Below are positions 26,798 to 33,438 of a stretch of DNA of 33,438 bases, piece after piece; the first letter of the stretch is position 1; every line of letters begins with the position of its first letter. The translations under genes were made by a program, and so were the position numbers. The notes under the pieces are model-generated. The model saw only the letters and a program-made list of their open reading frames with translations, was not told the DNA's origin and made no database searches. Location of the stretch: IMG/VR virus record IMGVR_UViG_3300042549_005039, positions 1 through 33,438 of that record; one strand, written 5' to 3'. This DNA comes from a virus.

Positions 26798-27424
26798 TTA
26801 AACGAAATTAATTGCGCGATATTGATCTAAAATATATTCAGTTCCTTTTGGAATGTCGTTAACCGTCGCGCCTACAATGATATTTGCACGATTTTCGTAA
26901 AATTGTCCAATGATTAACAAGCAAGCCAATTTCACGTCCGCAGGAAACTCAGTCGGCTCGAATCCTTCCAAAACCTCAATAACAAATCGTTCACGCGCAT
27001 CGGTTAAGCTAGTTGGAGCCGAATTAACTAGCAAAGAATAACAAAACTGGCTTTGTGAATTTGCAGCATTGTTGACAATATCCAACGTTTGAGCCGTTTG
27101 GGTATCGTCGATATATTTTGCCGTTACTAAGCTAATAACCCGTGAAGGAATAAATAAGTAATTACCAACAGGAATAGCATTGCCCAAAAACGGCGATATG
27201 GCCGCGTTTGCGCCTTCTAAATAGTCAAATGAATACTTTGTGTTGGCTTTTACAACCGAGTAGCCTAGATAGTTCGAAACTTGCGCAATTGCATTCGTAA
27301 TTAGCATCGAAATCAAATCATCTTCACGCGTATGGGTAGCGCGCAACCATGCCTTCGCTTCTGAAAGTGAAAGATAGTCCGTGTCGGGATTTGATTTCGA
27401 TATTAATTTACGTCCAATTAACAT
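26798..27424 (-). CDS. Head-tail connector protein, gp6-like
   Basis: A 208-residue protein. The segment DYLSLSEAKAWLRATHTREDDLISMLITNAIAQVSNYLGY (residues about 16-55) matches the N-terminal helices of HK97 gp6-like connectors. A long beta-rich insertion (about 65-150) is followed by helices near the C-terminus (KLACLLIIGQFYENRANI). The usual gp6-type protein is about 100-130 residues, so this version is enlarged. It forms the ring between portal and head closure protein. Confidence 0.85.
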   Translation of the reverse strand: MLIGRKLISKSNPDTDYLSLSEAKAWLRATHTREDDLISMLITNAIAQVSNYLGYSVVKANTKYSFDYLEGANAAISPFLGNAIPVGNYLFIPSRVISLVTAKYIDDTQTAQTLDIVNNAANSQSQFCYSLLVNSAPTSLTDARERFVIEVLEGFEPTEFPADVKLACLLIIGQFYENRANIIVGATVNDIPKGTEYILDQYRAINFV

Positions 27425-27427
27425 TTT

Positions 27428-27685
27428 TTAAAGTGCTTCTGCGCCTTCTGGTGAGATTTCGTCTGCGCTTACAACTGGCTCAGAATCGGTAATAGCAACT
27501 TCGATTTCGCTTACATACTCAGCGTGCTCATTTGCCACAATTTTATCCGCTAATTCTGATTCAATTTCAGCAACGTCGCCAATAAAATATCCTAAACCAT
27601 AAGCGCCCATTGGCGAAAATGTGAATTTAATCAATTTAGTGTTTGCTACTTCCGCAGATTCACTACCTTTATTATTTTTACCCAT
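27428..27685 (-). CDS. Small head-region protein
   Basis: An 85-residue acidic protein. The central GAYGLGYFIGDVAEIESELADKIVANEHAEYV looks like the small domains placed between capsid and connector genes in many siphoviruses. The function is unknown; head decoration or a capsid assembly role is possible. The tail after residue 60 is Glu/Ala-rich and probably disordered. Confidence 0.65.
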   Translation of the reverse strand: MGKNNKGSESAEVANTKLIKFTFSPMGAYGLGYFIGDVAEIESELADKIVANEHAEYVSEIEVAITDSEPVVSADEISPEGAEAL

Positions 27686-27693
27686 AAATTAGT

Positions 27694-27723
27694 GGGCGGA
27701 TAAGCGACGAAGCTACACCGCCC
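27694..27723 (-). other. Hairpin after the capsid gene
   Basis: On the minus strand GGGCGG (27718-27723) pairs with CCGCCC (27694-27699), with further pairing inside (AGC with GCT). There is no T-run, so it is not a typical terminator. It could protect the 3' end of capsid mRNA or act as an attenuator between capsid and the next gene. Confidence 0.5.
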
Positions 27724-27729
27724 TATTGA

Positions 27730-29037
27730 TTACGTTGTAAGTAAATCAACAATAGCACCAAAGGCAGCAGGTTGTTTAACCGCAATACCGATATGCTGAT
27801 TTAAAACTACACGAGTTTTGTTTCCGATAGCTTGTGAATATGGATCAACTACCAATTCAACGCCACCGAATTGACCGATAACCAAATTTTCCCAATCTCC
27901 GTAAATCATTGCAGAACACACGCCGCTCGCAGAACCTTTTGTCAAGTTGCTTGGAACGTTGGTTGTGCTAAATACTGGCTTTCCGTCGATTTGGTCTGAC
28001 ATGCCATTGAAGTATGCCATATAAGACATAATCATTGCGCCTGAACCTGAACTGATTTCAGTTTGCTTCAATTTAGCAACCAATTTAGGATTGATTAAGA
28101 ATTTACCATTGATTCCTGCGTTTGCATTTTCAACTGCCGCAACTAATTCAAGAACTTTCGCCAAACTTGGCACCGCTCCGTTAGTTCCCATTGCAACTGA
28201 ATTAATACCAGAAGTTCCTAATAAACCTAATGGCTGATTACTAGAACCTGAACCATTGATTGCAGCTCTTTCAATTTCAACTGCCAATGCTTTAATGAAA
28301 CTATTGATAATTTCTTGTTCAATTGATTGATTGTTTTGCAACAATAATTGTTTAGAAATATCACTATACGCACTCAAACGAGATGGGCGTAATTGACGTG
28401 CAGCCGTTGCAGGATCACCCGAAGCTGCATCCGCAGTTTCCGCAGCCCAAGCCACAGTTGCAGCAGAACTAAATCCAGTCAAGTCAACGTTTGCAGCAAG
28501 TCCAGTCAATTTGGTAACACCCAATTGATCTAATATGGTTTTAGCGTACAAAGCGTCAAAGAAGCCAACTTTTTCTAATGGAATAAAGTTACCGCCCGCA
28601 GTTGCAGAACCAGCCGACATTGTACGAGCTTCACGAACTTTAAAATTCATAATGTCGTTTGACAAATAAATCCCTTGTGGAGTGATACCCATTGCGCGAG
28701 CCTCTTTTGCAGACTCTTCGACCATTTCTTTTTCAATTCCTGAAATACTGTTAGTGCCAGCCTCAGAAATTAACTTAGAAAAAGAAAATTGTCTTTTTTC
28801 TTTTTCTTCTGATTTTGAAGCCTCAACGCCGTAATTGAAAGAACCGTTTGCGCGTTTTTCCAATACTGCCAATGCTGCGATTTCGCCATTAATAGCGTTT
28901 AATCTTTCTTCGATTTCAACTACGCGAGCTCGCTCGGTGTCGTTAAATCCACGCTTTTCAGTGGTTAATGCTGCTTGAACTGTATCAAGCTCAGCAACTA
29001 AACCAGAGCGTTCTTCTAATAATTGAACTTTATTCAT
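27730..29037 (-). CDS. Major capsid protein, HK97 fold
   Basis: A 435-residue protein from the ATG at 29037, which overlaps the protease stop as ATGA; a start 8 codons upstream at 29061 is less likely. Residues 1-110 are a coiled-coil delta (scaffolding) domain (ERSGLVAELDTVQAAL, RARVVEIEERLNAINGEIAALAVL) that is expected to be removed by the protease. The rest has HK97-like features: SAGSATAGGNFIP near the mature start, LSAYSDISKQLLLQN, an E-loop region, and the C-terminal NKTRVVLNQHIGIAVKQPAAFG. It builds the icosahedral head. Confidence 0.93.
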   Translation of the reverse strand: MNKVQLLEERSGLVAELDTVQAALTTEKRGFNDTERARVVEIEERLNAINGEIAALAVLEKRANGSFNYGVEASKSEEKEKRQFSFSKLISEAGTNSISGIEKEMVEESAKEARAMGITPQGIYLSNDIMNFKVREARTMSAGSATAGGNFIPLEKVGFFDALYAKTILDQLGVTKLTGLAANVDLTGFSSAATVAWAAETADAASGDPATAARQLRPSRLSAYSDISKQLLLQNNQSIEQEIINSFIKALAVEIERAAINGSGSSNQPLGLLGTSGINSVAMGTNGAVPSLAKVLELVAAVENANAGINGKFLINPKLVAKLKQTEISSGSGAMIMSYMAYFNGMSDQIDGKPVFSTTNVPSNLTKGSASGVCSAMIYGDWENLVIGQFGGVELVVDPYSQAIGNKTRVVLNQHIGIAVKQPAAFGAIVDLLTT

Positions 29038-29675
29038 TTTTTTAGTTGTATTAATTTGCACAAATCTAAACTATTTCGCATTTCTTGTTGTTGCAATTCT
29101 GTTACATTTATTTCAGGTGTAGCAAATTTGCTTCTTTCTTCCTTTAAAGATGCGCTGCGACTATCCGCTTCTGTATCTTCATAAGCGGGGTAAGTAACGG
29201 GGGAAACATCATACAATGCTTTGATTTTTGTAATAGTTCTCAAACCCATTTCACCATATTTCGCGCTATTACTCCAATTCACCTCTTCAATCGTAAAAGC
29301 AAAAGAACTTTGAGTTACATCTTTGCGAATGATTGCGCTTGCAACGGTTTTATGTAAAGGTGAATTAGCGTCGAAATCGTAATCGTATGCTAAATTTCCA
29401 TTATCATCAACAAACACGCGGCAAGTTCCTGAAAGTGTACGTCCTAAAACGCTGCATTCTTCATGGTTGTATAAGCAACGAATATCCAAATCCGTTGCAG
29501 CCAAAGCAGCATCAAACGCGCCTTTTGCTATTTTTTCCTCATACCAACCCATATCGGTAACGGTATCAACAACAGCAGCGACTCCACCGAATTTATCAGG
29601 GAACTCGACGCCGTCAACCATGGCACGTTGTTCAATAGAACCAAGTTTGCGCCTTTCTATATTTGCATTTTTCAT
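29034..29675 (-). CDS. HK97-family prohead protease
   Basis: A 213-residue serine protease. Features are the early AMVDGVEFPDKFGGVAAVVD, LYNHEECSVLGRTLSG with the catalytic His71, QSSFAF (122-127) with the catalytic Ser, and DVSPVTYPAYEDT downstream. The size and order are normal for the S78 family. It cuts the capsid delta domain during head maturation. The stop overlaps the capsid start. The start lies 4 bases after the portal stop. Confidence 0.93.
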   Translation of the reverse strand: MKNANIERRKLGSIEQRAMVDGVEFPDKFGGVAAVVDTVTDMGWYEEKIAKGAFDAALAATDLDIRCLYNHEECSVLGRTLSGTCRVFVDDNGNLAYDYDFDANSPLHKTVASAIIRKDVTQSSFAFTIEEVNWSNSAKYGEMGLRTITKIKALYDVSPVTYPAYEDTEADSRSASLKEERSKFATPEINVTELQQQEMRNSLDLCKLIQLKK

Positions 29676-29679
29676 ATTT

Positions 29680-30942
29680 TTAATTATTGCCGTTTGGATT
29701 ATTGTTTGTAATCGAAGCGCTATTTAATTGATTGATTTTTCCCTCAATCCATTCACTCATTAATTCAGTTGGTATCAAATTCGCATTAACAAATTTTTGA
29801 TCCCCACCTTCGTACGCGTTCTGGTCTTCAAACCCTCTCGCCTCGTTTGGAGACATCCATCCGTTATTTATTCCTTTGTTGTAAAATTCTGCGCGATCTA
29901 ATGCGGTTGCACGTAACAAGCTATTGAAATTAAATTTAAAATAGTAAACGCCTTTTTCCGCTGGCTTTATAATCAACTTGCGGCGCAATTCTTCTTCGTT
30001 TTTAATGGCGTAATTGGCTAAAGTGTTACTATAAAATTCTTGATATTCCTGTTCAACTGTTGCTTTTCCGTTTACACCTGAAACAACCATTGAAATCGGA
30101 ACGCCAAAAATATTAGCGATTTCCTCAGCGCTCATTTTTTTGCTTAAAATGTATTGCGCTTCCTCGGGTGTCATTTGGATTCGTTCAACGCCGACACCGC
30201 CTGGAACGGCCAATGAATTTGATTTGTTATCAATTACATTGTTTAAGGATGTTTTTAAATCGCCAAGTTGTGTTTGGTTTAAATTTCCAGTTGTTTTAAT
30301 AAAAAACTTTAATACCCCGTTTTTGTACGAACTAGACTGCCCTGCAGTTGCCGCTAACGACACGCCCATAGTTTCACGGTGATACACAATAGGACTATAA
30401 CCAAATAAAGGGGTCTCTAAACACTTGCCTTTAAAATGGATTATGTCATAGGCTTCAACATAATCGCTTTTATCGTTGTTGGTAATTTGATACCGTAAAA
30501 TTCCATCCTGAATAACTGGCTTTACATTTTCGGTAATCAATGGCATTAATGCAATTGGTTGAAAATTATTGTTTCGAATAACCTGAGAATATCCGTTACC
30601 TTTCAAAACTTGGCACATTACCATCCATTCAATCCATTGTGATTTGGTTTGGAATGTATTGGGTTCGTCAATTAAAATTGCAATTGGGTGTTTTGGTTCG
30701 GCTTTTTTTACTCCGTCAATGTCTGAATAAACTTTGACATTTAAATTTACAATACCATTCGAAATAATATCAACGCACTTTTTAACCGCTGCAATTGATA
30801 TAGCCGTTTTTTGTGTTACCGTCTGGCCGCTTTGTGAAGTCGTTCCAAAGATATTGCCCAATGAATCTAAAAACCACTGATAGGAATTAGGCACCTGGGC
30901 GCTACTTCTTTTCTCTCTTTTAAAAAAATCTATCAATGCCAT
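29680..30942 (-). CDS. Portal protein, HK97 family
   Basis: A 420-residue protein. It has the early TAISIAAVKKCVDIISNGIVNLNVKVYS (residues about 44-71). The middle holds FKGKCLETPLFGYSPIVYHRETMGVSLA, LAVPGGVGVERIQMTPEEAQYILSKKMSAEEIANIFGVP, and the C-terminal ALDRAEFYNKGINNGWMSPNEAR. All are typical of the phage portal family. It forms the dodecameric DNA gate of the head. A TAATTTTG box lies 5 bases before the ATG without a clear -33 box, so an extra promoter is possible. Confidence 0.95.
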   Translation of the reverse strand: MALIDFFKREKRSSAQVPNSYQWFLDSLGNIFGTTSQSGQTVTQKTAISIAAVKKCVDIISNGIVNLNVKVYSDIDGVKKAEPKHPIAILIDEPNTFQTKSQWIEWMVMCQVLKGNGYSQVIRNNNFQPIALMPLITENVKPVIQDGILRYQITNNDKSDYVEAYDIIHFKGKCLETPLFGYSPIVYHRETMGVSLAATAGQSSSYKNGVLKFFIKTTGNLNQTQLGDLKTSLNNVIDNKSNSLAVPGGVGVERIQMTPEEAQYILSKKMSAEEIANIFGVPISMVVSGVNGKATVEQEYQEFYSNTLANYAIKNEEELRRKLIIKPAEKGVYYFKFNFNSLLRATALDRAEFYNKGINNGWMSPNEARGFEDQNAYEGGDQKFVNANLIPTELMSEWIEGKINQLNSASITNNNPNGNN

Positions 30943-30960
30943 TCATGCAAAATTATAAAC

Positions 30961-31158
30961 TTACTTACTTTTTTTTGTTACAATTTTGCTTCCGCTCATA
31001 AATCTGCTTATCGTCGCACGAAATACCGTCGCATTTTTAAACATTCTTTTCCCAAATTTTTCGACATGGATTCGCTCAACTTCCTCATAGGCCAAATAAT
31101 AAAATTTGTACTTAGGCAAGTTTTCATAATACAGCTCGAAAAATTCTCTATGGGTCAT
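30961..31158 (-). CDS. Small protein between terminase and portal genes
   Basis: A 65-residue basic protein of unknown function (MTHREFFELYYENLPKYKFYYLAYEEVERIHVEKFGKRMF). It is aromatic and helical, with a basic end. Small genes at this place are common in Bacteroidota phages. The start overlaps the terminase stop (ATGA). A DNA-binding or packaging accessory role is possible. Confidence 0.65.
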   Translation of the reverse strand: MTHREFFELYYENLPKYKFYYLAYEEVERIHVEKFGKRMFKNATVFRATISRFMSGSKIVTKKSK

Positions 31159-32789
31159 AAATCGTAAACAAAAAATTCTTGTGGGACTTCCTTATCCATG
31201 TTTTCTTCAATCCAAGTTCCAATTGCCATAACTTTTGAAACTGGTCCGTCGACTTTATCGTTGCTACTTTGCTTATCGATTTTGATATTACCAGCAGCGT
31301 CCTGAACGATTAAAATATTTGCCATCATCCAACGACATACGGGGTTATTATCGTGCTTAAATTCTTTGCCTGTAATCAATCGTTCAAGTTCTTTTGTACC
31401 CTTTGACATTGAAATAAAACCCTGTCTGTATTTGTACATTTTAAAACCATCGTCTTGCAATTGAATAACCAACTGCGAAGAGTTGTAAGGGTCAAAGGCA
31501 ATATCCATAGGACGGCCGTACAACAACGCTAAATCATTAATCTTTGAACGTATGTAATCGTAGTCCGTAACGTTGCCAGGTGTCGCAATAATATTCCCAC
31601 GTAATACCCATTCTCGAATTGATTCACCTGACTGGTCGTTTCGTTTGTTTAAAGAATCCTCGGGAATAAAATAAAACGTTTTGCAAAATTTAGTCTCAGG
31701 AAAATATAACGAATACGCGCAAAAATCTGAAACCGTTGCCAAATCTAAACCGCCGTAACATTCCCCGATTGCCAAATTCTCATCCGTTCCGCAAGCGTTC
31801 CAAAGGTCATCGCTTACCCATGTCGTCGCTGAATCCGTCCAAACATTTAACAATTTAGTTTTAAATTCAACTTCCTTATGTGGCATCTCTTTCGCTTCCG
31901 ACAATCCCTCTTCGAGTATTCGCGGATTAACGCTTACGCCCCAATTTGGATTTGCTTTTTGCCAGTTTTTCGGATCCTGCCAATTGTCATCTTTGTCCAA
32001 TGTATAGATAATTGCAAAAAGCGCATCATCCTGAATACTAGAATCTAAAACCTTTGTGCAATATTTTCGGTGTCGATAGCACGGACTTTCTTTATTGAAG
32101 CCCGCCGTTGTGATTGTAAACAACAAGGGCTGCGCACGAGCGCCCATCGAGTTCCGCATTACGTTGTACATTTCATCTGATAAATGCGCGTGATATTCAT
32201 CTATGCAACAAAAATGAGCGTTTAATCCGTCCTGTTTTTTTGGATTCCATTCGAGCGGCTTAAAAATAGAATTTTCTTTTGAAACGTATCGGTTATGAAT
32301 AGAGTTTGCAGATTTTAAATGGCCAGCAAAAATTTTATTTTTTGTAACCATTCGGTACGCTTCTCCAAAAACCATCATAGCTTGATCTAGTTTTGTAGCT
32401 GCCGAATAAATTTGAGCGCCCTCTTCCCCGTCCGCAATTAACCCGAACAACATAAGCGCGGCCGCAAAAGTTGACTTTCCATTTTTACGAGGAAGTTCAA
32501 CATAGGCACGAGTATAGCGCCGCGTTCCGTTTGGCTTTAAAAACCCGAAAATATTTGCAACGATAAAATGCTGCCAAGGTTCAAGAATAAAATTTTCACC
32601 CGCTTTTTCCCCGACAGTATGTGTTAAATTCTCAATCAGCTTTGCGCAATACAAATAATGCTGCTCAGAGAATTTAATATCTTCACGCTCCAAGTCAGAA
32701 TTAAACCGAATACAGGCGTTTTTTACATACTCACAAGCCAATATTCGACCCGTAAGCACATCGGAAATATACTTAGTTACTATTTCCAA
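31155..32789 (-). CDS. terL: Terminase large subunit
   Basis: A 544-residue packaging ATPase and nuclease of the Terminase_1 (HK97-like) type. The Walker A is LPRKNGKST (99-107), the Walker B is FCCIDEY (193-199), with TITTAG (226-230) as the coupling motif. The nuclease part starts with GGLDLATVSD (346-355) and continues with DPYNSSQL. It starts at TTG, since no ATG lies near; the start region GRILACEYVKNACIRF is typical for the family. It pumps and cuts DNA with the small subunit. The active sites look intact. Confidence 0.95.
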   Translation of the reverse strand: MEIVTKYISDVLTGRILACEYVKNACIRFNSDLEREDIKFSEQHYLYCAKLIENLTHTVGEKAGENFILEPWQHFIVANIFGFLKPNGTRRYTRAYVELPRKNGKSTFAAALMLFGLIADGEEGAQIYSAATKLDQAMMVFGEAYRMVTKNKIFAGHLKSANSIHNRYVSKENSIFKPLEWNPKKQDGLNAHFCCIDEYHAHLSDEMYNVMRNSMGARAQPLLFTITTAGFNKESPCYRHRKYCTKVLDSSIQDDALFAIIYTLDKDDNWQDPKNWQKANPNWGVSVNPRILEEGLSEAKEMPHKEVEFKTKLLNVWTDSATTWVSDDLWNACGTDENLAIGECYGGLDLATVSDFCAYSLYFPETKFCKTFYFIPEDSLNKRNDQSGESIREWVLRGNIIATPGNVTDYDYIRSKINDLALLYGRPMDIAFDPYNSSQLVIQLQDDGFKMYKYRQGFISMSKGTKELERLITGKEFKHDNNPVCRWMMANILIVQDAAGNIKIDKQSSNDKVDGPVSKVMAIGTWIEENMDKEVPQEFFVYDL

Positions 32790-32800
32790 AATAGATTAAA

Positions 32801-33007
32801 TTAATTTTTTGAGATAAAGTAATCCTTTGCGATTGTCGCCTTTGCTGAGTTCATGTAAAACCTTGGCGTTTCGCTCGGCTTCCCGTTTTCGTCGCACAAA
32901 ATTCCATCCAATTTTACAGCATAAGCCAAACCAACTTGTTCAACTTCATAAGGCAATTGATTTCTTTCAACTGGCTTTGCCGCGTTTTCGATATTTTTAT
33001 TTTTCAT
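32801..33007 (-). CDS. Small hypothetical protein between terminase genes
   Basis: A 68-residue protein of unknown function. A probably beta-rich middle (EVEQVGLAYAVKLDGILCDENGKP) is flanked by polar ends. It lies between the two terminase genes with its own TACCTTTG box 4 bases before the ATG. It may be a packaging accessory, but there is no sequence support for that beyond position. Confidence 0.6.
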   Translation of the reverse strand: MKNKNIENAAKPVERNQLPYEVEQVGLAYAVKLDGILCDENGKPSETPRFYMNSAKATIAKDYFISKN

Positions 33008-33011
33008 AAAA

Positions 33012-33019
33012 CAAAGGTA
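33012..33019 (-). promoter_or_regulatory. TACCTTTG -7 box, 4 bases before the ATG at 33007
   Basis: The box fits TAnnTTTG and the 4-base spacing. There is no TTTG at the usual distance upstream, so it may be weak. Confidence 0.4.
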
Positions 33020-33024
33020 ATTAA

Positions 33025-33381
33025 TTATCCTAACTTTTCGCGATTAGTCAACAAATCAAACATTGGAGTTTCGATTTCCTTGTTAGCCCCAAGTGATTTG
33101 CGCACTATTGGAGTGAACCCGAACAATTTTGCTATGTCCATAGCAGATTTCAAAGACTGCTTTCGAATTGTGTACCATGGATTAATCATTAAGTAACCAG
33201 ACGGGGCAGGAATGCACTCACTTTGTGCGTTGCATTGCTCACTGGCTTCTTCGTATGTGGCCATTTCAACAGCGTAACTTTGAATTAATTTTTCATCAAT
33301 GTCATGATATTGTTTCAGTTTTTTTAATTGCTTAATCGTATTTGAAAAAATAGATTTTGCGCGATCATTCATTACTTCCAT
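33025..33381 (-). CDS. terS: Terminase small subunit, P27 family
   Basis: A 118-residue protein of the P27-like small terminase family. The N-terminal helices (AKSIFSNTIKQLKKL, DIDEKLIQSYAVEMATYEEA) form the DNA-binding part. The C-terminal NPWYTIRKQSLKSAMDIAKLFGFTPIVRKSLG (residues about 67-98) is the diagnostic motif. It recognises the packaging start and loads the large subunit. It is the first gene of the leftward late operon. Confidence 0.92.
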   Translation of the reverse strand: MEVMNDRAKSIFSNTIKQLKKLKQYHDIDEKLIQSYAVEMATYEEASEQCNAQSECIPAPSGYLMINPWYTIRKQSLKSAMDIAKLFGFTPIVRKSLGANKEIETPMFDLLTNREKLG

Positions 33382-33385
33382 AAGG

Positions 33386-33393
33386 CAAATATA
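33386..33393 (-). promoter_or_regulatory. TATATTTG -7 box before the small terminase gene
   Basis: The box lies exactly 4 bases before the ATG at 33381. A good -33 box is not visible within the window at 17-23 bases. It may be the start of the late operon. Confidence 0.5.
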
Positions 33394-33438
33394 GCCAAAT
33401 ACCCCCTATTTGTTTGACATCGTGGGTGTATAAAAAGT

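Noticed and set aside
1-33438. Direct terminal repeats
   Set aside because: The first and last tens of bases were compared by eye and no shared word of useful length was found.

Overview
The window looks like a complete or almost complete genome of a small siphovirus infecting a flavobacterium-like member of the Bacteroidota. The DNA is AT-rich. Several genes are preceded by the Bacteroidota-type promoter (TTTG or TTG near -33, TAnnTTTG near -7). The head genes are of the HK97 type (P27-type small terminase, Terminase_1-type large subunit, portal, prohead protease, capsid), and a tape measure gene with a G/GT frameshift pair shows a long non-contractile tail. I see no integrase, excisionase, lysogeny repressor, DNA polymerase or CRISPR array. 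This suggests a phage that uses the host replicase and is probably not temperate, although a gene outside the window cannot be excluded. The ends fall between an HNH gene and the small terminase gene. On a circle these would be neighbours on the same strand, so the window may be a genome opened near its packaging site.

Layout. (1) 32-499, minus: HNH homing-type endonuclease. (2) 500-968: the largest non-coding stretch, with GGTAA-type repeats in both orientations, a perfect palindrome and a long dyad; it may be an origin or operator region. (3) 969-3624, plus: early array of small genes including a VRR-NUC nuclease, zinc-ribbon and membrane peptides, and an HNH nuclease. Several are separated by a TACGGAGG ribosome-binding cassette. 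(4) 3625-3976: a tRNA-like element and two convergent terminators. (5) 12723 down to 3977, minus: replication operon running SSB, Zn-ribbon HTH protein, small proteins, SF2 helicase, two DNA methyltransferases and a primase-helicase. (6) 12781-16003, plus: recombination operon with a RecE-like nuclease, partner proteins and a coiled-coil protein. It diverges from ssb through a 57-bp double promoter. (7) 33381 down to 16030, minus: packaging, head, connector, tail, fibre and lysis genes in that order.

How it fits together. The divergent promoter at 12724-12780 would start replication (ssb side) and recombination (recE side) together. The long minus-strand late operon builds the particle, with translational coupling (ATGA, TAATG and GTGA overlaps) at nearly every junction. 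A terminator after the major tail protein, followed at once by a new promoter, probably separates high tail-tube expression from low chaperone expression. The tail chaperone is made in two lengths by a -1 frameshift at a T TTT TTC site. Lysis genes (holin-like membrane peptides, overlapping spanin-like proteins, L,D-transpeptidase-like lysin) close the late operon.

Two features of translation initiation stand out. Eight genes have a TAnnTTTG box exactly four bases before the ATG and a ninth has it at five, which predicts leaderless or nearly leaderless mRNAs. The early small-gene array instead uses strong Shine-Dalgarno sequences, which is unusual for hosts whose ribosomes largely ignore them.
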